DNA of 64,000 bases from CAXXOK01 sp001604115 (GTDB lineage Bacteria; Bacillota; Clostridia; Christensenellales; Aristaeellaceae), in contig JAYFOV010000016.1 in the NCBI GenBank assembly GCA_034928535.1, positions 56,358 to 120,357 of the forward strand, given 5' to 3'. Position numbers and translations under genes: made by a program. The notes below the pieces were generated by a model, which worked only from the letters and a program-made list of their open reading frames with translations, made no database searches and was not told where the DNA came from. Positions 1 to 9,321 of this stretch are shown one piece after another (position 1 is the first letter of the stretch; every line of letters starts with the position of its first letter).

Positions 1-413
1 CGCCCGCAGGGTTGGAGCGCGGCGTGGTCAATACGCTGCACAGCGCCGACCACACCCTGCTGATCGCCACCCCGGACGATGTGTCCATCCGCGATGCAGA
101 GCGCATGACCGCCTTGCTTGAAAAGCTGGGCAAGCCGCGCCCCCTGTTGATTGTGAACCGCGTGGTGCCCGAGATGGTGCTGGCCGGCACGATGTACAGC
201 CCTCAAACGGTCGCCAATACGCTGGATGTGCCTTTGCTCGGCTATGTGCCGGAGGATCAGGCAGTGCTGCGCGCGCTCACCGGCCACCGTACCGTCATGG
301 AGGAGGATTGCCCCGCGCGCCAGGCGCTGGACCGGATCAGCCAGCGCTTTTTGGGGGAATTTGTGCCGATGCCGGCTTTCACTAAAAAACGGCGCCTTTT
401 TGGGTGGCGTTGA
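1..413 (+). CDS. minD: Septum site-determining protein MinD (C-terminal part)
   Basis: The reading frame is open at the left edge, so only the C-terminal 137 or so residues are present. The first complete codons read PAGLERGVV, which matches the 'D(S/C)PAGIE.G' switch region of MinD ATPases. Further on are the 'TPDDVSIRDAER' helix and the 'LLIVNRVVPEM' segment. MinD is a membrane-associated ATPase that works with MinC to block Z-ring formation away from midcell. The end (TKKRRLFGWR) is a basic amphipathic tail of the kind MinD uses as a membrane-targeting sequence. rodA follows after about 50 bases on the same strand, a common cell-shape and division grouping in Clostridia. The family call is firm; the missing N-terminus with the Walker A motif lies outside the window. 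Confidence 0.9.
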   Translation, partial: PAGLERGVVNTLHSADHTLLIATPDDVSIRDAERMTALLEKLGKPRPLLIVNRVVPEMVLAGTMYSPQTVANTLDVPLLGYVPEDQAVLRALTGHRTVMEEDCPARQALDRISQRFLGEFVPMPAFTKKRRLFGWR

Positions 414-466
414 ACCACAACCGCCACGGGACTTTTTTCCCCGTACGGTAAGGAGGGAAACCCCAT

Positions 467-1666
467 ATGATGCTCAATGAATCCCGGCGCTCCAAGGCGC
501 ATTTCGACATCACGCTTACTGCGCTGGTGTTTGGGCTGGCCGCCTTCGGTGTGCTGAGCGTTTCCGTTGCCACGTTCAAGACGGACTCCCAGGTCGAGGA
601 TACGCTGCTTAACTACATCGTAGCCTCCCACTACGGGCTGCGCCAGGCAATCTTCTTTCTCATTTCGCCGATCGTGATCGGCGTGATCACCTTTTTCCCG
701 TACGAGTTCATCCGCCGCCGCTCTCAGCTGTTTTACTATGTGGCCTGCGGGCTGCTGCTGGTGGCACTGGGCGGCCAGGCAGCCGGCGTGAAGGCCTGGA
801 TCGACGTGCTGTGGGGCTACACGCTGCAACCATCCGAGTTCATGAAGCTGGCGTGCATCATCGTGACCGCAAAATATCTGGAAAAGAACGATGATCCGAT
901 GGGCTCTTGGAACAGCGCTTTCCGGCTCGCGCTGCTTATGGGCATCCCGTGGCTGCTCACGCTGGTGCAGGGCGAGATGGGCTCGGTGCTGGTGGCCATT
1001 TTCCTCTTTGGCGTGATGATGTTCTTTGGCGGCATGCGGCTCAAGATCCTGGGCGGCATCATTGCCGCGGGGGTAATCGGCATTGCGGTGCTCTATGGCG
1101 TGACAATGGCTTCCGGATCCGACAGCTACCGCCTCACGCGCATCCTCTCCTTTGTGAATCCGTCTCTGGTGGACGAAGCCGCCACCTATCAGGTGAATAA
1201 CTCCAAGATCGCCATCGGTTCCGGGGGGCTCACCGGCATTGGTACCTTTGTGCAGGGCAGCTTCAGCCAGCTGGACTATGTGCCGGAAGACTGGACGGAT
1301 TTCATTTTTTCGACCATCGGGGAGGCGTTTGGCTTCGCGGGCACCATGTTTGTGGTGGTGATGTACCTGCTTATCGTAGTGCGGCTGATCTATCTGGCAC
1401 GCTTTACCGCAGACCGCTTTGGGCAGATGATCATCATCGGGGTGATGGGCATGCTGCTGTTTCATGTGTTCGAAAATGTGGGCATGACCACAGGACTCAT
1501 GCCTGTGACGGGCATCCCCCTGCCATTCCTGAGCTACGGCGGCAGTAACCTGGTCACCAACATGGCCGGCATAGGCCTGGTGCTCAACGTTGTGCGCAAC
1601 CGAAGCGTTATGAACAGCGAACGCTTGACGCCTCAGACCCGTGTGCGCGGCAAATACCTGCGCTAG
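467..1666 (+). CDS. rodA: Rod-shape SEDS peptidoglycan polymerase RodA
   Basis: A 399-residue polytopic membrane protein of the FtsW/RodA/SpoVE (SEDS) family, which polymerises lipid II into glycan strands together with a class B penicillin-binding protein. About ten hydrophobic segments are visible. The SEDS signature GGLTGIG...LDYVPEDWTDFIFS contains the Asp (about residue 278) that corresponds to the catalytic aspartate of characterised RodA proteins. It is followed by GEAFGFAG, and near the C-terminus by GIPLPFLSYGGS. The ATG at 467 follows AAGGAGGG at a good distance; a second ATG comes directly after it. The product could in principle be FtsW, but the length, the minD neighbour and the short loops favour RodA. 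Confidence 0.92.
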   Translation: MMLNESRRSKAHFDITLTALVFGLAAFGVLSVSVATFKTDSQVEDTLLNYIVASHYGLRQAIFFLISPIVIGVITFFPYEFIRRRSQLFYYVACGLLLVALGGQAAGVKAWIDVLWGYTLQPSEFMKLACIIVTAKYLEKNDDPMGSWNSAFRLALLMGIPWLLTLVQGEMGSVLVAIFLFGVMMFFGGMRLKILGGIIAAGVIGIAVLYGVTMASGSDSYRLTRILSFVNPSLVDEAATYQVNNSKIAIGSGGLTGIGTFVQGSFSQLDYVPEDWTDFIFSTIGEAFGFAGTMFVVVMYLLIVVRLIYLARFTADRFGQMIIIGVMGMLLFHVFENVGMTTGLMPVTGIPLPFLSYGGSNLVTNMAGIGLVLNVVRNRSVMNSERLTPQTRVRGKYLR

Positions 1667-1683
1667 CCGCTGCCCTTTCGCCC

Positions 1684-1731
1684 AAGCAAACAAGAGCACG
1701 CGCCCTGATGGGCGCGTGCTCTTGTTTGCTT
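1684..1731. terminator. Bidirectional intrinsic terminator between rodA and SH3 protein
   Basis: A near-perfect inverted repeat (arms of about 22 bases around GCGCGCCC-TGAT-GGGCGCGT) lies between convergent genes. A-rich and T-rich flanks (AAGCAAACAAG / CTTGTTTGCTT) supply U-tracts in both directions. Confidence 0.85.
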
Positions 1732-1840
1732 GGCCTGTGCGCTGCACAGTGTGGTTTCCCGACCAGTGAACCGGCCAGGCTCGCCAAAGGTTCGCGTATC
1801 CAAACCAGTGCGGCTGGCCGCTTGCCGGTGTGCTGGCGGG

Positions 1841-3007
1841 TTACTTGCCTGCGATGGAGGTAAAGACGTTCATAACATACCCGGTCAGCCCGTTGTAGCG
1901 CACTTTGGTCCAGTCCGCCCCCGGGATCAGGATGGTGGCGCTTTTCCCGTTGGGGATTCGTGTAATCACCGGGGCGTTCATGGCAGCAGCGCTGCGCAGG
2001 TTCACAAAGGAACCTTGGGGGTGCACGGTTTTGAGGGTCGGCGTGCTGGGCAGGTTGTGCAGTTTGATGTACTTGGTCATCACATAGCCGCTGGCCGCAA
2101 GCGATTCGGCATAGACCTTGCTCCACTCTGTGCCCTGCACCAGAACGGATAACTTAAGTCCATTGCTGAGCTGTGCCAAAATGGTCGCGGCTGTGTTGGG
2201 CTGGTCACGCAGATTGAGCCGCTGGGTGCTGACTGGGTTGTTCACAAGGGCATACCCGCTGCCGCCGCCTTGCCTACCCAGATCGCGCTCCGCCTGCAGG
2301 CCTTCGGCCAGAAAATCGCTGCTGATAAAGCCCTGATAGCCGTCGATGCTCACATACCACCAGCCGGTACCCTGGTAGATCACCGATACATAGCGATCGC
2401 CGGCAAACTGACGGCGCACAGCCGCGCTGGTGCTCGGCCCCACGCGCATGTTTACCGCCGTATTGTTGGGCGTTTTGATGGTGCCTACCTTGATGCCGAT
2501 CGGCTGGTAGGAAACCGTGGTAAACTCGCTGCGCACATACCCGACAGTACTGCCCATCTGCACCCGAAACCATCCGTTTTCCGCAGAGAGCACCGTGAGC
2601 GGCACCCCATTATACAGGATGGTCACGACCTCTGCGGCGTAACTGGGGTAGGAGCGCAGGTTGAGGAACGCCGTTGCCTTGGCGTTACTTACGATGGCCA
2701 CGTTGCCGTACGTTACGTCATCGGTACTGGCCAGGAAATTCTTGCTCATATATCCGGTTTTCCGATCCGCTGTGCGTACGCGGTAAAAATTGTTCTGATT
2801 TCCGGTCACTTCCACCCATGCGCCGCGGGCATAGGAACCCAGCCAATCGCTGGAGGAGTTCGCCTCTGCGCGCAGGTTCAGGGATTGTGTGCCGGTTACC
2901 ATCGCATAGGTTTGCGCCAGCGCCGCGCCCGTGAAGGTGAGCAGCATCAGCAGTGCCAACGCCAACACACCGAGGCGCGCGTGCCGCGGCTTGATCCATT
3001 GCTTCAT
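1841..3007 (-). CDS. Secreted protein with bacterial SH3 repeats
   Basis: A 388-residue exported protein with tandem bacterial SH3 (SH3b) domains. The ATG at 3007 is preferred over an in-frame start 42 bases upstream, because AAGGAA lies about 10 bases before it and it gives a clean signal peptide (MKQW..., a hydrophobic core, then ALA-Q cleavage). The mature part holds at least four copies of the SH3b pattern 'LNLRAEANSSS...GSYARGAWVEV...YRVR....GYM', recurring near residues 40, 105, 180, 265 and 330 with the N(L/M)R...P/A motif. Such domains usually bind peptidoglycan. No catalytic domain follows, so it is probably a wall-binding or sensor protein. Function beyond this is unknown. Confidence 0.8.
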   Translation of the reverse strand: MKQWIKPRHARLGVLALALLMLLTFTGAALAQTYAMVTGTQSLNLRAEANSSSDWLGSYARGAWVEVTGNQNNFYRVRTADRKTGYMSKNFLASTDDVTYGNVAIVSNAKATAFLNLRSYPSYAAEVVTILYNGVPLTVLSAENGWFRVQMGSTVGYVRSEFTTVSYQPIGIKVGTIKTPNNTAVNMRVGPSTSAAVRRQFAGDRYVSVIYQGTGWWYVSIDGYQGFISSDFLAEGLQAERDLGRQGGGSGYALVNNPVSTQRLNLRDQPNTAATILAQLSNGLKLSVLVQGTEWSKVYAESLAASGYVMTKYIKLHNLPSTPTLKTVHPQGSFVNLRSAAAMNAPVITRIPNGKSATILIPGADWTKVRYNGLTGYVMNVFTSIAGK

Positions 3008-3157
3008 GTACCATCGTTCCTTTCGCGGGGGCCGTGTACGGCGTGCCAAACAGCAGCAACATCCTACCCAAACAACGTTTCGCCGTGCGTGTTTCTTCCC
3101 GGATGCATGCGCTGGGAACGGCGTGCTGCAAGCGTCTGTGCGCGGCCGTATGGCGGC

Positions 3158-3946
3158 TTAAAAGTCTTTGTGCACCGCTTGCAGGGGCAGCCAGGCCAGC
3201 ACGTCCCGGATCGCGTGATCCCAATAGGGCCAGGTATGGGCAGCATCCGGCTCCCGCTCATAGCGGATGTTGAACTTCTGTTGGTATTTCGCCATAAAAA
3301 TCTCGTTGGCCTCGTACAGAAAATCCGCTGTGCCGCAAGCGGCATAGATGCGCGGCGCATCCAGGGCATCCAGCGCATCCGCAAGCTTGTCCAAATTCCC
3401 GATGCCGTTGATCAGCCCTTCCCGATCCCCGAAGATATCCATCAGATCTTTTTGGAAGGGGGCGTTGATGTCGCCATCCAACGCCACATGAAGCCACAGC
3501 GGAGCCGAGAGTGCAGCTACCGCACCATAACGGCCGGGTAAGGCTAGCCCCAGCTTCATTGCGCCGTAACCACCCATGGACAAACCGGCGGCAAAACGCC
3601 CGGAGCGCTCACGGCACAAGGGGAACACCTGCTCGAGCATCCGGGGCAGCTCCTCACTGATGTAGGTCCAGTACTTTGCGCCATGCACCATATCCGCATA
3701 GAAGGAGCGGTTCACCGCAGGCATGACCACGGCTACGTAATAGGTATCCGCATATTTTTCGATTCTGGAATAGCGGAGCCAGCAGGTATGGTCATCGCTG
3801 AGCCCATGCAGCAGATACATCGTAGGCAGCGGTTCCCCGGCATGTGCCAGCATGACCTCCGCATCCGGCAGCAGAACATAGGCAGCCGTCTGAATGCCCA
3901 ATGCTTCGCTGAAAAAGTGCAAATCATTCCAAATCATATCGATCAC
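3158..3946 (-). CDS. Alpha/beta-hydrolase esterase (tributyrin esterase / esterase D type)
   Basis: 262 residues. The fold and motifs are those of the putative-esterase family (PF00756), which includes tributyrin esterase EstA and S-formylglutathione hydrolase. LLHGLSDDHTCW provides the oxyanion-hole HG, GLSMGG carries the nucleophilic serine (Ser123), and DAAHTWPYWDHAI near the end carries the catalytic histidine. There is no signal peptide, so it is cytoplasmic. The likely activity is hydrolysis of short acyl or acetyl esters, for example on sugars. It is transcribed alone from its own promoter. Confidence 0.85.
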   Translation of the reverse strand: MIDMIWNDLHFFSEALGIQTAAYVLLPDAEVMLAHAGEPLPTMYLLHGLSDDHTCWLRYSRIEKYADTYYVAVVMPAVNRSFYADMVHGAKYWTYISEELPRMLEQVFPLCRERSGRFAAGLSMGGYGAMKLGLALPGRYGAVAALSAPLWLHVALDGDINAPFQKDLMDIFGDREGLINGIGNLDKLADALDALDAPRIYAACGTADFLYEANEIFMAKYQQKFNIRYEREPDAAHTWPYWDHAIRDVLAWLPLQAVHKDF

Positions 3947-3963
3947 CCCGCCTTTTTTCTTGC

Positions 3964-3992
3964 ATTATAGCACGGAGCGTCACGCGGCTCAA
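3964..3992 (-). promoter_or_regulatory. Promoter of the esterase gene
   Basis: Read on the minus strand: -35 TTGAGC (3987-3992), a 17-base spacer, and -10 TATAAT (3964-3969). The -10 lies less than 30 bases upstream of the esterase start. Confidence 0.65.
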
Positions 3993-4094
3993 TGGGGTTT
4001 ACGCTGCGGGCAACCCGGCGTATGGCAGGCCGCCCCGCCCCGTTACGCTGCCCGCCATTACGCACGCGCCGGGCATGCCACGGCCTGCGGGATT

Positions 4095-4123
4095 TTGACA
4101 AAAAGCGCGTAACCCTTTATAAT
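4095..4123 (+). promoter_or_regulatory. Consensus vegetative promoter of the membrane-protein gene
   Basis: -35 TTGACA (4095-4100), 17-base spacer, -10 TATAAT (4118-4123). Both hexamers are perfect sigma-A consensus, about 85 bases upstream of the ATG at 4207. Confidence 0.85.
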
Positions 4124-4206
4124 GCAAATGAAATAACATGGTTAACCGTTTCTGCCGTTTCACTCATGCGGCAGACTCTTCACAATCCATCGAAAAGGAG
4201 CTGCCT

Positions 4207-6072
4207 ATGCTGCTTGGAATCATCTTCCTGTTGACGGTGTGCTTGCTCAGCGCCCGGCTGCGCCGCAGGATTGAGCTGGTGTTGCCCGCGACGGTACTTG
4301 CGCTGATGGTTCTGCTGACCGCCCTGGCCATGTGCGGGGCGCTGTTGCTGATCACGCCCGTTATGGTAGGGTTGTTTGCCTTCCTATGCCTTTGGACGCT
4401 GGCGGATTTACTGCGCAAACGCCTTGGGGCGCGTGCCATGCTGATGGATTTGCGCACCTATGCGCTCACGCCCGGCCTGCTGCTTTTCGGCGGGCTGGCT
4501 GTGTTCTTCTGGTACACCGCATGGCCGATGACCGTCTGGTGGCGGGATGATCTGGCGCAGTGGGCGCTCTCGGTCAAGTCCCTGTGGCATGCGGGCGGCT
4601 TGGTGGATGGCGCACACCTGCTCAACGAGCGCTTTGGGGATTATCCCCCCGGCGTGCAGGTGTTGCAGTGGCTATGGATGCATGCAGGCGGCGCATGGAG
4701 TGAGCAGGCGCTGTATGGCGCGCTGTTTGGCACCTATGCTGCCTTTCTGATGCCGCTGGCCAGCCGCATCCCTTGGCGCAGATGGTACCTGCTGCCGCTG
4801 GTATGGATCGGTTTTGTGGCCATGCCCACCTGGGGCAATGTGCTCAGCTATGTGTTTCTGGGCGTGGATACCACACTGTCGCTGTGCTTTGGGTATGTAT
4901 TGGTGCTGGTGTGGCAACACCGGCGCGGGGATGGATGGAGCTTGCTTGCGATTGCGCTTGGGCTATGCGGGCTTTTCCTGATCAAGGCGATCGGCCTGCT
5001 GCTTGGCGCATTTGCCCTGACGCTTCTGTTGGTGCGCGGTCAGGAAAAACCCGGCCGCGTGGTGCTCGCCGCGCTGGCGCCGCTGCTCACGGTGGCTGTC
5101 TGGAGCCTCTACTGCGCGCGCATGGGGCTTTCCGGCTACAACAGCACCGGTGTGACGGATCGCCTTTCGGCGATGCTGGCAGGCAGCTACGTACCCCCCG
5201 TGAACGCCGCGGGTGTGTTGCCCGCCCTGCTCCAAGCGCTGACCAGCAAGTATGCCGGCGAGTTGACGATGCAAACCGCCCCGCCGCTGTCCATCCCGCT
5301 GGCCGCATGGCTGGCGCTGCTGCTGGGTGCCGTGCTGCTGCTGGCGCTGGGAAAACTCCAACCCCGGCGGGAAATGCGTCGCCTTGCAGTGTTTTTGTGC
5401 GGGATGTTCGTGATCTTTACCGCTGCGATCTATGCAAGCTTCTTTACCACATTTTATGATGAAACCAACGTATACACCGGTGCGTATGCCGGCAATATGG
5501 TGTTGCTGATTGAACGCTACATGGCGCCCATGGTGCTGGGCAGTGCCATGCTGCTGCTGTGGCTGTGGATCCAAGGGTGCGCCCGGGCGCCATCCGCCCT
5601 GAAAAGGCCGCTGCCCCTGATCGCAACCATCGCATTGACTGCGGTAGTTGCGCTGGGCACCAATTGGGCGCTCATGCGCAACGTGCTCGATCCGCAGCTG
5701 TATTTTCAGGGGGAGCACAGCGTTGGCTCTGAAGCTGCTGTGAGGGATCAGGAAACATGGGGCAGCGATTTGGAGGAGATCGCCGATGCGCGCGTGCTCA
5801 TCGACCTGACATCCGCCTCGGACTATACCAAGGAGATCATTTATAGTTTTGCGCCGGCCAAGTTCTTCCTCTCCACACCGGAAAACACCGCTTCACCGCA
5901 GGCGCTGGCTGAATTTTTACTGACGCAGAACATCACGCATGTCGCCTGTATGGACGAGAGCTCCCCCTTGGCGCAAGCCGCCACGCCGCTTGCCGATGAA
6001 TATGGCTTTTATGGCTATACGCTGTATGCCGTTGTGCCGGACGGGAATCAAGTGGTGCTCACCGAATACTAG
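4207..6072 (+). CDS. Large polytopic membrane protein, possible glycosyltransferase
   Basis: 621 residues with about a dozen hydrophobic segments and a soluble C-terminal part of about 140 residues. The ATG at 4207 is chosen because AAAAGGAG lies 8 bases upstream; an in-frame ATG at 4138 lacks a site. The large loop after the fourth or so membrane helix has WWRDDLAQWALSVKSL and NERFGDYPPGVQ. A conserved acidic residue in the first loop and a (D/Y)PPG segment recall C-type glycosyltransferases (PMT/ArnT-like), but I see no decisive signature. It could act in cell-surface glycan synthesis using lipid-linked sugar donors, which is inference. It is a single-gene unit with its own promoter and terminator. 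Confidence 0.6.
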   Translation: MLLGIIFLLTVCLLSARLRRRIELVLPATVLALMVLLTALAMCGALLLITPVMVGLFAFLCLWTLADLLRKRLGARAMLMDLRTYALTPGLLLFGGLAVFFWYTAWPMTVWWRDDLAQWALSVKSLWHAGGLVDGAHLLNERFGDYPPGVQVLQWLWMHAGGAWSEQALYGALFGTYAAFLMPLASRIPWRRWYLLPLVWIGFVAMPTWGNVLSYVFLGVDTTLSLCFGYVLVLVWQHRRGDGWSLLAIALGLCGLFLIKAIGLLLGAFALTLLLVRGQEKPGRVVLAALAPLLTVAVWSLYCARMGLSGYNSTGVTDRLSAMLAGSYVPPVNAAGVLPALLQALTSKYAGELTMQTAPPLSIPLAAWLALLLGAVLLLALGKLQPRREMRRLAVFLCGMFVIFTAAIYASFFTTFYDETNVYTGAYAGNMVLLIERYMAPMVLGSAMLLLWLWIQGCARAPSALKRPLPLIATIALTAVVALGTNWALMRNVLDPQLYFQGEHSVGSEAAVRDQETWGSDLEEIADARVLIDLTSASDYTKEIIYSFAPAKFFLSTPENTASPQALAEFLLTQNITHVACMDESSPLAQAATPLADEYGFYGYTLYAVVPDGNQVVLTEY

Positions 6073-6076
6073 CAAA

Positions 6077-6116
6077 CCGCAAAGGAGCCTGGGCATATGC
6101 CCAGGCTCCTTTGCGG
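6077..6116 (+). terminator. Intrinsic terminator after the membrane-protein gene
   Basis: A perfect 18-base inverted repeat around an ATAT loop (CCTGGGC-ATAT-GCCCAGG core). It also sits at the 3' side of the convergent transporter gene, so it may serve both strands. Confidence 0.75.
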
Positions 6117-6229
6117 CGTGCATGACCCTTGCCGCTTGAACGCCGTCCGTCCCGCTGCGCTCAAGCTGCGGAGTTTCTGCTCTGCTCCCGGATGTAAGCA
6201 TGCCGCCGCAGCGCGCTGCACTCGCCGGT

Positions 6230-7159
6230 CTAGGCCAGCGAGTAGGCGGCTATGCCAATGAACAGCGCGATGGATACCAGCGTTTGCACGGAGAGCGTGG
6301 TCGAAATATAGTCGGCGTGCCCGGTTACATCCACATACAGCGGAACGATGAACGGCGCCGGCATGCTGTAGGCCAGCAGCATGGCGATGAACAGGGGCTT
6401 TTCAAACGGAATGATGCTGAACACGACCAGCGCGCCAATCGCCAGCAAAGCATACATGATCAGCAACCGAATGCCGATGGTTTTGGCCACGGGCGCCAGC
6501 AATGTTTTTTGAAAGCGAAGCTCATACCCCACAATGATCAGGATGAGCGCGGAGGTCGGTGCGGCGATGAATCGGATCACATCGCTGACGATAGGGCCCA
6601 CGGCGCTGGCCAGCACCCACTTGCCCACGCCCAGCGCGCCAAGAACCGCGCCCAGGGTGATGCAGACAAACACCACATTGCGCACCATGTTGGTGGCCAG
6701 CGCTTTCACGCTCACCTTTTCCCCGCCCGTCGCCTTCAGCGCGGCCAGAAAGACTGTAAAGGCGCAAAAGGACTGTCCAATATCTACCATGGCAAAAATT
6801 TGCGTTTGGCCTGCATACAGCAGCCCAAACAAAGCATAACCCAGCATCCCGCCTTCAAAATTGGTGGTCAAAAACGGCATGAACTTGTCATAGGGCTTGA
6901 CGAAACGCCGCATGGCAAAGCCCAGCAACAGCCCGCCAACGCAGGAAAGGAACACGATCCCAAAGAGCAACGCAATTTTTCCGGAATATTCCGCAGTGAA
7001 GAACGCAAAGAACAGCACCGCCGGCAACGTCACGTTGCCCACGACCGCCTTGAGTCCTGCCAACCCCTCTGCACCGAACACCTGCTTGCGGTTGCACAGG
7101 TAGCCCAGTCCAAAGGTAATGAGCACCGGAAGCACCATTTGCAAAATCGATAACACCAT
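6230..7159 (-). CDS. Auxin-efflux-carrier (AEC) family transporter
   Basis: 309 residues with about ten hydrophobic helices, in the membrane transport protein family PF03547. The N-terminal helix (LQMVLPVLITFGLGYL), the conserved 'NVTLPAVLFFAF' segment and the central 'LATNMVRNVVFVCITLGAVLG' segment match the typical AEC pattern NP(L/F).LP...F..., P..IA..LG. Bacterial members export or exchange organic acids such as malate or malonate; the substrate cannot be told here. The ATG at 7159 has GGAGGGG upstream. It is monocistronic. Confidence 0.82.
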   Translation of the reverse strand: MVLSILQMVLPVLITFGLGYLCNRKQVFGAEGLAGLKAVVGNVTLPAVLFFAFFTAEYSGKIALLFGIVFLSCVGGLLLGFAMRRFVKPYDKFMPFLTTNFEGGMLGYALFGLLYAGQTQIFAMVDIGQSFCAFTVFLAALKATGGEKVSVKALATNMVRNVVFVCITLGAVLGALGVGKWVLASAVGPIVSDVIRFIAAPTSALILIIVGYELRFQKTLLAPVAKTIGIRLLIMYALLAIGALVVFSIIPFEKPLFIAMLLAYSMPAPFIVPLYVDVTGHADYISTTLSVQTLVSIALFIGIAAYSLA

Positions 7160-7342
7160 CGGTCGTTCCCCTCCAAGCTGATCATTCCATATGGATGGCG
7201 CGCCGCAGTCATCACAAGGCTTTCACGCCGCCTGCGCCCCGAGACTGCAGCACACTAATGCAAAACCAGTATACCCACAAACACCCCGGGGGGCAAGTAG
7301 TCAAACGGGAAAGGGAACGGCCAAGGGAAGCATTTCGGGCAC

Positions 7343-7382
7343 ATGCATCAAAAACTCCGCCGTGGCGGAGCTTTGATGCATG
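7343..7382 (-). terminator. Intrinsic terminator of the metal-efflux operon
   Basis: An inverted repeat with CATGCATCAAA and CTCCGCC/GGCGGAG arms, located just beyond the ATPase stop codon. On the minus strand the second arm contains a short T-run. Confidence 0.65.
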
Positions 7383-7439
7383 GAAGCGTATGCCCAGGGG
7401 GGCGGATCCAACTTTGGTGCGAGAGCCCGGCTCAGCCGC

Positions 7440-9296
7440 TCACGCGCGCACATTCAGCGCCCGGCTTGCGTTGAGGATCGCCAGGAAACTCACGCCCACA
7501 TCCGCAAACACAGCCAACCACATGTTGGCTAGCCCAACGGCCACCAACAGCAGGGTGAGTGCCTTGACCACCAGCGCAAAAATGATGTTTTGCCTGGCAA
7601 TAGACAGTGTGCGGCGTGCGATGCGCATGCCCAGCGCAAGCTTGCGGGGATCATCATCCATCAGGACTACGTCGGCAGCCTCGACTGCGGCATCGCTTCC
7701 CAGCGCGCCCATGGCAACGCCTACATCCGCACGGGTGAGAACGGGCGCATCGTTCACGCCATCACCCACAAAGAGCAGCCTGCCCCGGCCTCTTTGGCGA
7801 GTTTCCGACAGCAGTGCTTCTACCTCGGCCACCTTATCGGCGGGCAACAGCTGTGCACGTGCTTCATCCAAGCCCAGCTCGGCGGCCACATAATCCGCCA
7901 CGGGCTTGGCATCGCCCGTCAGCATGACAGTCTTGCGGACGCCTTCACGGCGGAGCGCGGCAATGGCTTCCTTGGAGGTAGCCTTGATCTGATCCGCAAT
8001 GACGATATGTCCCAAATACGTGCCATCCTGCGCCACATGGACGATGGTGCCCAGATGCGGACACACGGGGATGGCTACGCCGATGGCGTTCATCAAAGCT
8101 TCATTGCCGGCATAGACGGTGCGTCCGGCCAGCGATGCCGTCACACCCTGCCCGGCGATCTCCTGCACATTGGCCAGTTCCTGAATATCTACGGGCAGGT
8201 GATAATGCGCGCGGATAGAGCGGCTGATGGGGTGATCGGAGTAGCTTTCCACCGTGGCGGCAAGCCGCAGGAGCTCCTGCTCGCTGACCAGCTCAGGATG
8301 TACCAGCGTCACGCGGAAGGCTCCCTCGGTCAGGGTGCCTGTTTTATCAAACACTACGACCTCTGCATCCGCCAGTTGCTCCAAATAGTTGCTGCCCTTG
8401 ACCAGGATGCCGCGTTTGCTGGCGCCGCCGATGCCGCCAAAGAAGGTGAGCGGCACGGATATGACCAGCGCGCAGGGGCAGGAAACAACCAGGAAGCTCA
8501 GGGCACGTTCGCCCCATGTGCGCGCATCCCCGGTGATGAGGCTGGGGATCACAAATAGCAGCAGCGCCAGCGCGCACACCAGCGGCGTGTAAACACGCGC
8601 AAAGCGGGTGATGAAATTTTCGACCTTGGCTTTTTTGACACTGGCATTTTCCACTAGATCCAGGATTTTGGACACGGTAGACTCACTGTAGGGTTTCGTG
8701 ACCCGCACGCGCAGGAGGCCGCTCTGGTTCACGCACCCGCTGATGACCTCATCACCCACGGTCACATCCCGGGGCGCGCTTTCGCCGGTCAGGGCAGCTG
8801 TGTTGAGCGCGGATGTCCCTTCCAGGATGACCCCGTCCAGCGGCACCCGCTCGCCGGGCTTGATCACCAGCACATCGGCCACGGCCACATCTTCCGGGGA
8901 AAGGACTGCGGTGGTACCGTCCCGCTCCACGGTGGCGGTATCGGGACGGATGTCCATGAGCGCGGCGATGGATCTGCGGCTTTTGCCCAGCGCATAGCTT
9001 TGGAATAACTCGCCGATCTGGTAGAGCAGCATCACAGCCACGGCTTCCGGATATTCACCAATGACGATTGCGCCTACGGTGGCAATGGCCATCAAAAAAT
9101 TTTCGTCAAATACCTCGCCGCGCAGGATGTTTCGGCCAGCCTCCAGCAGCACTTCCCACCCGGAAAGGGCATAGGCTGCCAGCAGCAACACCATGCGCAG
9201 CGAACCTTCCTGCAGGAACAGCGCCACAGTAAACAAGGCAGCCGATAGTAGGATGCTCAGCAACGTACGTTTTTGCCTACGGGACACAACCATCAT
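7440..9296 (-). CDS. Heavy-metal translocating P1B-type ATPase (Cd/Zn/Pb type)
   Basis: About 618 residues. The P1B-ATPase hallmarks are present: SCPCALVIS (metal-binding CPC in the transmembrane path), DKTGTLTEG (phosphorylated Asp at about residue 315), the TGES actuator motif, the HP dipeptide in 'YSDHPISRSI', and 'VGDGVNDAPVLTRADVG'. The CPC motif with a CadC-like regulator points to efflux of Cd(II), Zn(II) or Pb(II). The N-terminal HMA metal-binding domain normally found in CadA/ZntA is absent and encoded as a separate gene just upstream. The start is uncertain: GGAG abuts the ATG at 9296, so the GTG at 9287 (9-base spacing) may be the true start. Confidence 0.93.
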   Translation of the reverse strand: MMVVSRRQKRTLLSILLSAALFTVALFLQEGSLRMVLLLAAYALSGWEVLLEAGRNILRGEVFDENFLMAIATVGAIVIGEYPEAVAVMLLYQIGELFQSYALGKSRRSIAALMDIRPDTATVERDGTTAVLSPEDVAVADVLVIKPGERVPLDGVILEGTSALNTAALTGESAPRDVTVGDEVISGCVNQSGLLRVRVTKPYSESTVSKILDLVENASVKKAKVENFITRFARVYTPLVCALALLLFVIPSLITGDARTWGERALSFLVVSCPCALVISVPLTFFGGIGGASKRGILVKGSNYLEQLADAEVVVFDKTGTLTEGAFRVTLVHPELVSEQELLRLAATVESYSDHPISRSIRAHYHLPVDIQELANVQEIAGQGVTASLAGRTVYAGNEALMNAIGVAIPVCPHLGTIVHVAQDGTYLGHIVIADQIKATSKEAIAALRREGVRKTVMLTGDAKPVADYVAAELGLDEARAQLLPADKVAEVEALLSETRQRGRGRLLFVGDGVNDAPVLTRADVGVAMGALGSDAAVEAADVVLMDDDPRKLALGMRIARRTLSIARQNIIFALVVKALTLLLVAVGLANMWLAVFADVGVSFLAILNASRALNVRA

Positions 9297-9321
9297 CTCC
9301 AAACAACAAAATAGGGGAGCT

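Noticed and set aside
257..1747. 496-codon open frame antisense to rodA
   Set aside because: Its product is a His/Gln/Arg-rich low-complexity string, as expected for the antisense frame of a GC-rich membrane-protein gene; no ribosome binding site. The + strand rodA is certain.
2270..3541. 423-codon open frame on + across the SH3 protein and esterase
   Set aside because: Covers the minus-strand coding of two real genes and the gap between them; composition is antisense-like.
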